Below, piece after piece: positions 36,692 to 43,813 of a stretch of DNA of 64,000 nucleotides. Each line of letters begins with the position of its first letter. Position 1 is the stretch's first letter. The DNA is from Desulfobacterium sp. (GTDB lineage: Bacteria > Desulfobacterota > Desulfobacteria > Desulfobacterales > Desulfobacteraceae): positions 107,167 through 171,166 of the forward strand of contig JAQYWC010000030.1 of assembly GCA_030145245.1 (NCBI GenBank), in the 5' to 3' direction. A program made the translations under genes and the position numbers. The notes below the pieces were generated by a model, which saw nothing but the letters and a program-made list of their open reading frames with translations, had not been told where the DNA came from and ran no database searches.

Positions 36692-36944
36692 ATGTTGACA
36701 GATCCAGTTATCAAAAAAATGAAGGCTGAACCTGGGAGACGGATCGAAAAATGGGATTGATCGGGAGTCCTCAAGCAGCATGAAAAGTTATCATATTCAA
36801 GTGAACCGGTCATCAAGGAACTAATCCAGGAGTTGTGGGATAAGAAATTAAAGAAACTTAAAAGCGGAAAAGCCACTCGACGTCTCTTGGAAAAAGATCT
36901 TTTAAAACCATGGGAAAACCGCAAGGTGTCCACTTTTACTTGAC
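36692..36944 (+). pseudogene. Tyrosine integrase N-terminal remnant
   Basis: From the ATG at 36692: M-L-T-D-P-V-I-K-K-M-K and G-R-R-I-E-K-W-D resemble the arm-binding start of P4-type integrases. An in-frame TGA (36758) interrupts it. The same frame continues with P-V-I-K-E-L-I-Q-E-L-W and R-R-L-L-E-K-D, then after a one-base shift near 36900 L-K-P-W-E-N-R-K-V, like the core-binding domain start. The catalytic R-H-R-Y part is absent. Its place just inside the tRNA repeat is where an island integrase is expected. Confidence 0.6.
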
Positions 36945-37046
36945 CAGGTCATTAGCTCACTTGCCAAGAAATAGTGGACATAGAGAGTCAGGACGGCGTC
37001 CTTATCGCGTTGAGGCAGAGTTGAATCCAATCAGAACCTCCTTGGA

Positions 37047-37102
37047 CTAACGCAGCTAATCATCCGCGCGGCTTTTTGCGTCGGCTGAATTAGCTGCGTT
37101 AG
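37047..37102. repeat. Long hairpin with perfect 14-bp arms
   Basis: CTAACGCAGCTAAT (37047-37060) and ATTAGCTGCGTTAG (37089-37102) are exact complements. The inner loop can pair again (CCGCGC against GCGTCGG with a bulged T). It lies between the integrase remnant and the HdrD-like gene stop. It could be a terminator, a folded recombination site or a small element. Confidence 0.7.
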
Positions 37103-37182
37103 CTGATTTAATGGAATATAAAGCGACTGATAAAGTGTTTAGAACCCCTTTTTGTATTTCAGAAAATCAATCTAACTTTCAA

Positions 37183-38436
37183 TCATAGGCTTTTGAAAAC
37201 ACTTTTCACTGTCTGTTCTATTAGTGAACGGGAAAATGGCGATACCTCAACAAAAGGCGCGGCATCTGCCAATATGCGTTCAACATCGGCCCAGCGCATA
37301 TATTTGCGGAACTTGTCCTCTCTCTTGATTCCCAGACTGGTAGACAGTAGGTTAATGTAATTCTCTACTTTAAAACGAACATTTTGCTGTCGCGATGCCA
37401 GCATCTGGTTGCAGAAATGACAAGCTGTGGCCAGGATGCTTGCGCCGGTTTCCGCGGCTTCATCAATCCTATCTTCCAGCATCTTGCTACCTGCTTCCGG
37501 ATAAGTTACTAAAGCCGCACAACCGCAGCATGCTGACTCTGGACCACTACGAGACATTTCAACGATCTCTGCGCCCATAGCTTCCAATATCTTCCTGGAC
37601 CCCACGACATCCAAGCCTGTGAGCGCAACCTTGCAGGCATCGTGCACGGTAATTTTGGTAGATAACTTCTCGACGATCTCAAGTTCATCCAAATGCTCGG
37701 AAACGTATTGCGCCAATGTCAGGATCTTGAAGGGATATTCGGTAAATGGTCCAAAGGTCGTTTCTAACGCACAAGAACAAGTGGGGCACCAGAGGACAAC
37801 TGTTTCGGGTTGATAAGATGTAATCTTATCCATAAGCTCTTTAAAGGCGTTTCCGGCCCGCCCAGGACGTCCTTTTGCGATGTGACAGAACCCACAGCAG
37901 TAATCCAGGCCGGGCACAAAAGCAAAATCCGGATCGATCATTTTCATGACGTCCAAGGCATTCAGAAGCTTCTCGGGCTGATAGTATACATTGCACCCTG
38001 GAAAAAAGAGTGTCTCCGCTTGTGCAATGTCAGAAGGCTTAAAGATACGCTCATATTCTAGGGCTGTGGTTTGGATGCTGGCAAGCACTCGATGAACCAG
38101 ATCCGGGGATTTTGGATCCCACTCAGGAAACACTGCTATCCCTTGTTCGGCCATCTCCCACGTGCAAATTTCAAGGATACGCAAGGGATTGAGCCCCTGG
38201 GGACACAGGCCGACACAACCGTAGCACTTCATACATGCTCTGATTCGCTCTCGTAAAACAGGGCTGTCCTTGCCATGGATAAGGAAATCAAGAATCGCAC
38301 GCTGTATTTCCTTAGGTTTTACATCCGCTATTTCTGTTTTGGAGATGATCGGACATTTCTTGACACACAATCCGCAGACCTTGCACTCCGAGATTACCCG
38401 TTGTTTTTCTAATTTGTAAAATTCGTTTAGATTCAT
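37183..38436 (-). CDS. HdrD/GlpC-like Fe-S oxidoreductase
   Basis: A 417-residue soluble protein. Two 4Fe-4S ferredoxin motifs open it (C-K-V-C-G-L-C-V-K-K-C-P and C-M-K-C-Y-G-C-V-G-L-C-P). Two CCG domains follow (C-C-G-F-C-H with upstream F-P-G-C-N and W-C-P-T-C-S; C-C-G-C-A with A-C-H-F-C-N), like heterodisulfide reductase subunit D and glycolate oxidase or GlpC iron-sulfur subunits. The CCG motifs hold a noncubane 4Fe-4S cluster in HdrB/HdrD. It lacks a membrane anchor and a recognisable partner besides the flavoprotein gene 187 bp upstream in the same direction, which may deliver or accept its electrons. Confidence 0.85.
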   Translation of the reverse strand: MNLNEFYKLEKQRVISECKVCGLCVKKCPIISKTEIADVKPKEIQRAILDFLIHGKDSPVLRERIRACMKCYGCVGLCPQGLNPLRILEICTWEMAEQGIAVFPEWDPKSPDLVHRVLASIQTTALEYERIFKPSDIAQAETLFFPGCNVYYQPEKLLNALDVMKMIDPDFAFVPGLDYCCGFCHIAKGRPGRAGNAFKELMDKITSYQPETVVLWCPTCSCALETTFGPFTEYPFKILTLAQYVSEHLDELEIVEKLSTKITVHDACKVALTGLDVVGSRKILEAMGAEIVEMSRSGPESACCGCAALVTYPEAGSKMLEDRIDEAAETGASILATACHFCNQMLASRQQNVRFKVENYINLLSTSLGIKREDKFRKYMRWADVERILADAAPFVEVSPFSRSLIEQTVKSVFKSL

Positions 38437-38623
38437 ATTTCCTCAAATTGTTCTTGGTTCCCAGCTAACAAAAAATTATACTGACCTGGTTATCTTGTAA
38501 TTTTGAATGTTATCTGACCAGATTTTTTAAATTTCCTTCAAGGATTCCCATCAATATTTAATAGGCCCGTAAAGGCATTTCAACAAATCACCTTTAAGAC
38601 TATAAACGATAATTTCGACTTTT

Positions 38624-39262
38624 CTATTTTAAACGTTCACCCATCAAACGGCCAATTCGCACAGCTTCGTCCCATACTTCTTTTTGATCCTCAACCTTGG
38701 CATATTTAACATCAGCGGCCTTTGTTTTGGTCTCAATCTGATCAATTTTGAATGCACTCATTTCGCACTCATCTCCAACGCCGCAGAACGCACAGACAAT
38801 ATTTCCCTGAACAGTGACTTGCCCGATAAGATCCATGTTTTCATATTCTTTGAACTCGGCAGCCAATGCATGATTTACAGCGGCCAGCGCTTCAGGGGCA
38901 AGTCCGGTCAGGACGGTTGCAACCAATTTGCCCTGCAAAAGGTTTTTCTGGTGTCTGAACGACCAGAATCTTTCGAGAAGTGCCTTTGTGAACCCGTCTA
39001 TTTGTGAATAGGGGATGTATCCACCAATCACCAGAGCTTTAGCATTTTTAATTTTTTCTGCAAGCGCAGGAAAATCATCGTTCTGTTTGCAAATGTTATC
39101 ATGGACGCATTTATAACAGGCAAGGCAGGGTCTGACGTTCAGTGTGCTGAGTTTTACAAATTCAGACTCTGCTCCGGTTTCATTCAATACCGATTGGATT
39201 AAACGGTCTGTGTTACTATTTTTTGTTAGGCTTCCGGAAATTCCTAATACTTCTACACTCAT
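38624..39262 (-). CDS. Flavodoxin-fold oxidoreductase, island paralogue
   Basis: The 212-residue protein is a close paralogue of the one at 34086-34721. It shares I-S-G-S-x-x-K-x-S-N-T-D-R, the cysteine cluster R-P-C-L-A-C-Y-K-C-V-H-D-N-I-C and A-F-C-G-V-G-D-E-C-E-M. It sits inside the tRNA-Pro island upstream of the HdrD-like gene. The TGTA-type dyad of the chromosomal copy is absent here. An inverted repeat GATACG-N6-CGTATC at about 39411-39428 lies ahead, so control differs, possibly through the island MarR protein. Confidence 0.8.
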   Translation of the reverse strand: MSVEVLGISGSLTKNSNTDRLIQSVLNETGAESEFVKLSTLNVRPCLACYKCVHDNICKQNDDFPALAEKIKNAKALVIGGYIPYSQIDGFTKALLERFWSFRHQKNLLQGKLVATVLTGLAPEALAAVNHALAAEFKEYENMDLIGQVTVQGNIVCAFCGVGDECEMSAFKIDQIETKTKAADVKYAKVEDQKEVWDEAVRIGRLMGERLK

Positions 39263-39506
39263 TGTTATTCTTCTTATTAAATTAATACTTTTGATGCTTT
39301 TTTAAATTTCCCATATGGATGTTGTTGGGTAAAAATGCTGTATTCTCTTGTGCTTATCAAATCTCTGACAATGTTCGCAAACGCTTCAGGAGTCTCATAT
39401 TCCGGATAGCTGCGATACGTAGTTGCGTATCATGCCACTACACTGATAACCCGAGAATTCGTATTTAGAAATCAAACGAATTGAATCGCGCACTCATGGC
39501 ATTGCT

Positions 39507-39680
39507 TTATGCACAGACCAAGAGATTCTCAGAATTGGCAACAAAAGATTTCACACGTCCTTTGATCTTTGTTTTGAATCTACCGATAAATCCCAGGGAA
39601 TCATACTTTTTTGGTGTTATTTCTATAAGTTCAAAAGCTCAGTTTGGACAATTTTTCAAGCAACTACCATCATTGTCGCA
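39507..39680 (-). pseudogene. Ferredoxin-like remnant downstream of the MarR gene
   Basis: On the minus strand, directly after the MarR stop, one frame reads K-C-D-N-D-G-S-C-L-K-N-C-P-N, a 4Fe-4S pattern with Asp in place of the second Cys. An in-frame TGA follows, then A-F-E-L-I-E-I-T-P-K-K-Y-D-S-L-G-F to a stop at 39507. The start and front half are missing. It looks like the tail of a ferredoxin-domain gene cut by the MarR gene junction. Confidence 0.45.
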
Positions 39681-39681
39681 T

Positions 39682-40155
39682 TTATTCATCTATATTTTCC
39701 TTAATGAGGGAAGGACCCTTCGACAATTCATTTTCAAGGGTTGAGGTTATAATCTGAATCAGACGCATGAATTCAATCTGTTCGGTTTCATTCATCCCTC
39801 CTACAATAATTTTATTTACACTGTGGGATTCCTGCTGTAGCATTTCTTTAAGATCCAATGCTCTTGCTGTCAGATAAATCCGCCACTGTCGTTTATCGTC
39901 CTCATCTGCTATCCTTTTTATCAATCCATCTCGTTCCATACGTTTCAAAGTATTGGCAAGAGTGGGTTGTTCAACACGGATAAGTTCACAAAGTGCTTTC
40001 TGGGTGAGTCCTTCTTCTTCCCATAAATGGGCAAGTATCGGGAATTGTCCAACGGTTACTTTGTGTTGTTTTAGTCTTTCCTGAAGAATCGCCTTCACCA
40101 TACGTGTGGTTTGTTGCAAAGTATAGCCCAGTGACTTGCCTTTTAAATGATTCAT
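39682..40155 (-). CDS. MarR-family transcriptional regulator
   Basis: The 157-residue protein has the MarR winged helix: Q-F-P-I-L-A-H-L-W, L-T-Q-K-A-L-C-E-L-I-R-V-E-Q-P-T-L-A-N-T-L-K-R-M, then the wing R-I-A-D-E-D-D-K-R-Q-W-R-I-Y-L-T. A perfect palindrome with 18-bp arms lies 45 bp upstream, which indicates autoregulation. Likely targets are the flavoprotein and HdrD-like genes of the same island (inference). Confidence 0.88.
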   Translation of the reverse strand: MNHLKGKSLGYTLQQTTRMVKAILQERLKQHKVTVGQFPILAHLWEEEGLTQKALCELIRVEQPTLANTLKRMERDGLIKRIADEDDKRQWRIYLTARALDLKEMLQQESHSVNKIIVGGMNETEQIEFMRLIQIITSTLENELSKGPSLIKENIDE

Positions 40156-40200
40156 TTTTTATTGCTCCGTAAAAACATCCTTATTTGTGTAGACACCCGC

Positions 40201-40245
40201 ACATACATAGCTTGCTATACTTATCGCATAGCAAGCTATGTATGT
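40201..40245. promoter_or_regulatory. Perfect inverted repeat, probable MarR operator
   Basis: ACATACATAGCTTGCTAT (40201-40218) and its exact complement (40228-40245) flank 9 bp. The arms include ATAGCNNGCTAT-type symmetry. It lies between the MarR start and the otherwise gene-free right part of the island. Confidence 0.75.
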
Positions 40246-40640
40246 CAATAAAAAATACTACTTAATAACCGGCCAAAAATTTGTGATTATATTTGTTGCT
40301 TATTGATCCTTCTCCAACAAATGAACTGGAAGTTAAACCATGCTCTCCTTTTTTTAGACAACTTTTTTCGACAAAATATATGAGATTATCACTGATTTTC
40401 TCGCAAGCATTAATGGTATATTTTTTTGACCAGCAGTGATTTAAAAAAAGGCAGGATTGGAAGAAGTAATGTGGGGGATTCGGCATCAAGTTCGGTGGGA
40501 GCGATATAACGTAAAGTCATCATCGATGATCAAAACCTGCCGACCACAACATATGGTATCGAAACATTTTAATCTGAAAATCAAACTTAAGTTGAGATAA
40601 TTGCGTCAAGTTAAATCCGAAGCATTGGAAAAGGAGAGAA
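40246..40640. other. Gene-poor right part of the island
   Basis: No convincing gene is seen. A 75-codon frame on the minus strand (40262-40489) lacks a recognisable family and start signals. Confidence 0.4.
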
Positions 40641-40649
40641 TGAACTCTT

Positions 40650-40795
40650 AGAAAATTGTTATTGTTACCCAGTGGGTGCAAGTCCCACTTGATTAAAGCT
40701 TAGTCAGCAGATCAATAGAGAAGTCCGAAGGTAAACCTGGTAACAGGAGTCCTAAGCCGGACATGATCGAGAATGTAGGCCTTGTATTATAGTGG
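40650..40795 (+). other. Possible group II intron 5' fragment
   Basis: The stretch has a GGGTGCAAGTCCCAC hairpin and a later GAAGTCCGAAGG ... CCTGGTAACAGG ... AAGCCGG succession. These resemble conserved pieces of bacterial group II intron domain I. No reverse transcriptase frame follows, so it could only be a scrap. The identification is from memory of the motif style, without an RNA model. Confidence 0.35.
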
Positions 40796-40830
40796 ACCCC
40801 AATTGGGGACCCAGTACGACTTTAAAACAA

Positions 40831-40919
40831 AAAAGGCTCTCAGCAAATGCTGAGAGCCTTTATTTTTATATGGTCGGGACGGCAAGATTTGAACTTGCGA
40901 CCACTTGTCCCCCAGACAA
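40831..40919. repeat. attR-like direct repeat at the intact tRNA-Pro
   Basis: The 89 bp are identical to 36383-36471. They span the tRNA terminator and the tRNA 3' half up to the anticodon arm. Confidence 0.9.
40833..40860 (-). terminator. Intrinsic terminator of tRNA-Pro
   Basis: On the minus strand a 13-bp stem (AAGGCTCTCAGCA with its complement) is followed by TTTTTTGTTTT, directly after the tRNA 3' end. A second copy lies at 36385-36412 in the left repeat. Confidence 0.8.
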
Positions 40920-40947
40920 GTGCGCTACCAGACTGCGCTACGCCCCG
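40871..40947 (-). tRNA. tRNA-Pro (GGG anticodon)
   Basis: The 77-nt minus-strand gene folds as a cloverleaf: acceptor CGGGGCG pairing with CGTCCCG, D-arm GCGC/GCGC, anticodon stem CTTGT/ACAAG with loop CTGGGGG (anticodon GGG), and T-arm GCAAG-TTCGAAT-CTTGC. The 3' CCA is encoded. It is the attachment site of the neighbouring island. Confidence 0.95.
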
Positions 40948-41062
40948 AATGTTCTTTTCTAACGAACAACAGGGCGGACTTTTAGCACCCTTTAAAAAGC
41001 GTGTCAAGACATATAATCAAACTGGGGTATAATTTGAATCCCCTGCCGGATAATACGGCCTG

Positions 41063-41638
41063 TTATCCCAGCCCCTGGAACCCCATGAAGGCAAGGGAGA
41101 TAAACCCTGCGGTCACAAGGCCGATGGCCGTATCCGTCAGGGCCTCGGGCACATTGTTCAGGATGATCCGCTCCCTGACTCCCGCAAACAGGATCAGTGC
41201 AATACCGAATCCCGCCCCCAGGAAAGAAGCGTTGATCAGGGCCGTCAAAAAATCGTACTCCTCGTTGATGTTCATGAGGCAGGCCCCCATCACGGCACAG
41301 TTGGTGGTGATGAGGGGCAGGAAAATCCCCAGTCCCGCATAAAGGGAGGGTACGCTCTTTTTCATGAACATCTCCACAAACTGCACAAGGGAGGCGATGA
41401 TCAGGATGAACACCAGGGTTCTCAGGAATTCAATATTGCAGGGCTTGAGCAGGAAATGGTCTGCGATCCAGGTTGCGGCACCGGCCATGACCAGGACAAA
41501 TATCACGGCCATTGCCATGCCGATGGCCGTGTCCATGGACTTGGAGGTGCCAAGATAGGGGCAGCTGCCCAGCCCCTGGGCCAGGAGGATGTTGTTTACA
41601 AAAATGGCGCTGACCGCCATCACGATATATGTTTCCAT
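41063..41638 (-). CDS. rnfA: Rnf complex subunit A
   Basis: A 191-residue membrane protein with six hydrophobic segments and RnfA/NqrE hallmarks: I-F-V-N-N-I-L-L-A-Q-G-L-G-S-C-P, and T-N-C-A-V-M-G-A-C near the middle, with the paired cysteines that hold the intramembrane Fe-S centre. It is the last gene of the cytochrome-rnfCDGEA cluster. Rnf moves electrons between ferredoxin and NAD while pumping Na+ or H+. Confidence 0.95.
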   Translation of the reverse strand: METYIVMAVSAIFVNNILLAQGLGSCPYLGTSKSMDTAIGMAMAVIFVLVMAGAATWIADHFLLKPCNIEFLRTLVFILIIASLVQFVEMFMKKSVPSLYAGLGIFLPLITTNCAVMGACLMNINEEYDFLTALINASFLGAGFGIALILFAGVRERIILNNVPEALTDTAIGLVTAGFISLAFMGFQGLG

Positions 41639-41668
41639 ATTTATCTTCTCTTTCCGGTTTTCCGGGGT

Positions 41669-42265
41669 CTATTTTTTTACAGGCACAAGGTTCATGAAAG
41701 CCAGGAGCAGCCCCAGGGTCACAAATGCCCCCGGTGCCTTGACCATTACCCCAAAGGGCACGAAAGCGTCCCCAAACACCTGGAGTCCAAGGAATGTCCC
41801 GTTTCCCAACACCTCCCGGAACGCCCCGATGAGGGAGAGGGAGAGGGTAAATCCAAGCCCCATGCCCAGGCCGTCCGCCAGGGACGGAAGGATGGGATTC
41901 TTGCAGGCAAACGCTTCCGCACGACCGAGCACCACGCAGTTCACAACGATCAGGGGAATAAAGATCCCCAGCTTCAGATAAAGGGGATAAACATAGGCCT
42001 GCATGATAAATTCCACCATGGTCACAAAGGTGGCGATGATGATGATGAAACAGGCGATCCTGATCTTTGGGGGGATCACGTTCCTGAGAAGGGAAACCAG
42101 AAAATTTGAGCCCACCAGCACAAAGGTTGTGGCAAGCCCCATGCCGATTCCGTTTTCCACGCTCATGGTCACCGCCAGGACGGGGCACAGGCCCAGCACC
42201 AGACGGAAGGGAGGAATCTCACTCCACAGCCCCTTGGCAAACTCCCTGGCTATCGACTTACTCAT
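41669..42265 (-). CDS. rnfE: Rnf complex subunit E
   Basis: The 198-residue membrane protein is paralogous to RnfA with inverted topology: N-P-I-L-P-S-L-A-D-G-L-G-M-G-L-G, the A-x-G-L-C-P-V-L-A-V segment, and V-N-C-V-V-L-G-R-A-E-A-F-A. The ATG at 42265 (AAGGA upstream) is chosen over the one at 42274. It overlaps the rnfG stop by a few bases and is followed 30 bp later by rnfA. Confidence 0.93.
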   Translation of the reverse strand: MSKSIAREFAKGLWSEIPPFRLVLGLCPVLAVTMSVENGIGMGLATTFVLVGSNFLVSLLRNVIPPKIRIACFIIIIATFVTMVEFIMQAYVYPLYLKLGIFIPLIVVNCVVLGRAEAFACKNPILPSLADGLGMGLGFTLSLSLIGAFREVLGNGTFLGLQVFGDAFVPFGVMVKAPGAFVTLGLLLAFMNLVPVKK

Positions 42266-42860
42266 GGCTTCCATCCTTTGCTGCTATTTTTGTTGGAAGA
42301 AGTTGCTCTTTCAGCTCCCCGTAAACCTTACCGGCCTCGTCCACGGCCACGCACACGGCACGGGAGGTGATGGTTGCGCCGGAGATGGCGTCCACCCCTC
42401 CCCCGTCGTTTCTCACCTTAAACCCGCTCTCCACCGGCTCTCCTTTAAACTGGTCAACAAAGGTGGGGGAGTCCTTGACCTTGGAGCCGATCCCCGGTGT
42501 TTCACTGTGGGTGGTCACCCCCATGCCGATGATCCTGCCGGAGGAGAGGGAAAGCCCCACCATCACGCCCACATCTCCGGAATACCCTTTTCCAAAGGTT
42601 TCAAAGGCCGCCATGGGCTCGCCGTCGATCTCACCGGGAAATATGGTGAGCTTCCTGCCCTGGTAATCGATCTTGAAACGCCCGGCCATGGGATCCATCC
42701 CAGACCCTTCCATGATTTTTCTCACCGCAGGTTCCTTTTGGAACTTGAGCTGCTGATATTCGATCTTCTCCATGGTCACCACCCGGATACCCGCCAGGAT
42801 GCCCGCGGAGGACCCCGACAGCACGGTCAGGACCACAACCATCTGAATTATGTTTTTCAT
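42258..42860 (-). CDS. rnfG: Rnf complex subunit G, FMN-binding
   Basis: A 200-residue protein with one N-terminal membrane anchor and a periplasmic FMN-binding domain. The covalent-flavin motif D-A-I-S-G-A-T163-I-T-S is intact, and H-S-E-T-P-G-I-G-S-K precedes it. It follows rnfD by 8 bp. Confidence 0.95.
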   Translation of the reverse strand: MKNIIQMVVVLTVLSGSSAGILAGIRVVTMEKIEYQQLKFQKEPAVRKIMEGSGMDPMAGRFKIDYQGRKLTIFPGEIDGEPMAAFETFGKGYSGDVGVMVGLSLSSGRIIGMGVTTHSETPGIGSKVKDSPTFVDQFKGEPVESGFKVRNDGGGVDAISGATITSRAVCVAVDEAGKVYGELKEQLLPTKIAAKDGSHE

Positions 42861-42868
42861 TTTATTCC

Positions 42869-43813
42869 TTACGCCCCCAACGCTTTGGGTCTGATACGGT
42901 CAAGGAGGGGACTTGCCAGATTCATGATCAGAACCGCAAAAATCACCCCGTCCACATACACGCCCCTGTTCCTGATCAGCACGGTGAGAACGCCGCCGCC
43001 CAGTCCGTACACGACCATGGCAAGGGTATTCACCGGGGAGGAGGAATCCTCCGTGGCCAGGAAAAACGCTCCGAACAATGTGTATCCGGTGAGCAGATGG
43101 AACATGGGACCGGCATAGTCCCCGGGGGATGCCAGCTGGAACAGGAACGCTGTCACGGCCACCCCCACAAGAAAGGAAAGGCTGATGGCCCACTGGATGA
43201 TGCCCCGGGCCATGAGCAGGATACCGCCGGCCAAGAGCCCTATGCCGCACACCGTACCGATACCGCCAGCCTGCCTGCCCATTAAAAGATCGGAAACAGC
43301 ATAGTTACCGGCCAGATCCGAACCGAAATATTTCACCAGGGCCAGGGGGGCCATCAGGTCAAAATCCGCAACCATGTTCCTGTAGGCCATATCGAAATCC
43401 AGATAGTCCGGCCAGGAGACCAGCAGGACCGCCATGCCCAGGGCCACGGGACAGAAGGGATTTCCCCCCATGCCACCGTAAATCATCTTGCCCAGAATCA
43501 CACAGAGGAAGGTGCCTGTGAGAACCACCCACCAGGGACTGGTGGCCGGAAGCACCATGGCCAGCAGCAGTCCGATCAGGGCTGAATTGTAGTCAGACAC
43601 CGTGTTCCGTCTGCCAATGATGTAACAGAACAGAAACTCCCAGGCCATGGCCGTGGACACGGAAAAAGCGGTCACAGCAAGGGCCGGCATCCCGTAAATC
43701 ATGATTCCGGGAACAAGGGCCAAAAGTGCCGCACCAATGATCCACAGACTTCGCTGGGGAATGGTACAGGCACTGCGGTAAAACGGGGCGTGGGCTATGC
43801 GCAACTTGGTCAT
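42869..43813 (-). CDS. rnfD: Rnf complex subunit D, FMN attachment motif altered
   Basis: The 314-residue membrane protein matches RnfD/NqrB: nine or so helices, G-N-P-F-C-P-V-A-L-G-M-A, D-L-L-M-G-R-Q-A-G-G-I-G and a long C-terminal G-x-x-H-x-L-x-G-like region. Where RnfD and NqrB normally have S-G-A-T-P-L, with Thr carrying a covalent FMN, this protein reads D-L-M-A155-P-L. The flavin may therefore be absent or non-covalent. Its start overlaps the rnfC stop by one base (TGATG). Confidence 0.92.
   Translation of the reverse strand: MTKLRIAHAPFYRSACTIPQRSLWIIGAALLALVPGIMIYGMPALAVTAFSVSTAMAWEFLFCYIIGRRNTVSDYNSALIGLLLAMVLPATSPWWVVLTGTFLCVILGKMIYGGMGGNPFCPVALGMAVLLVSWPDYLDFDMAYRNMVADFDLMAPLALVKYFGSDLAGNYAVSDLLMGRQAGGIGTVCGIGLLAGGILLMARGIIQWAISLSFLVGVAVTAFLFQLASPGDYAGPMFHLLTGYTLFGAFFLATEDSSSPVNTLAMVVYGLGGGVLTVLIRNRGVYVDGVIFAVLIMNLASPLLDRIRPKALGA

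Larger units (their letters stand above)
36383..40919. mobile_element. 4.45 kb genomic island in tRNA-Pro(GGG)
   Basis: Perfect 89-bp direct repeats bound the element. Contents from left: integrase remnant (36692-36944), a long hairpin (37047-37102), HdrD-like Fe-S oxidoreductase, flavoprotein, ferredoxin remnant, MarR regulator, and a group-II-intron-like scrap. With the integrase broken the island should be fixed unless helped in trans. The intact tRNA is at the right end, so the element carries the replacement 3' half. Confidence 0.8.

Noticed and set aside
40262..40489. 75-codon minus-strand frame near the island's right end
   Set aside because: No family match, no start signals and unusual composition; it is probably chance.
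42003..43118. 371-codon plus-strand frame opposite rnfE, rnfG and rnfD
   Set aside because: It is an antisense shadow of conserved rnf genes, with a His/Pro/Gly-rich translation.
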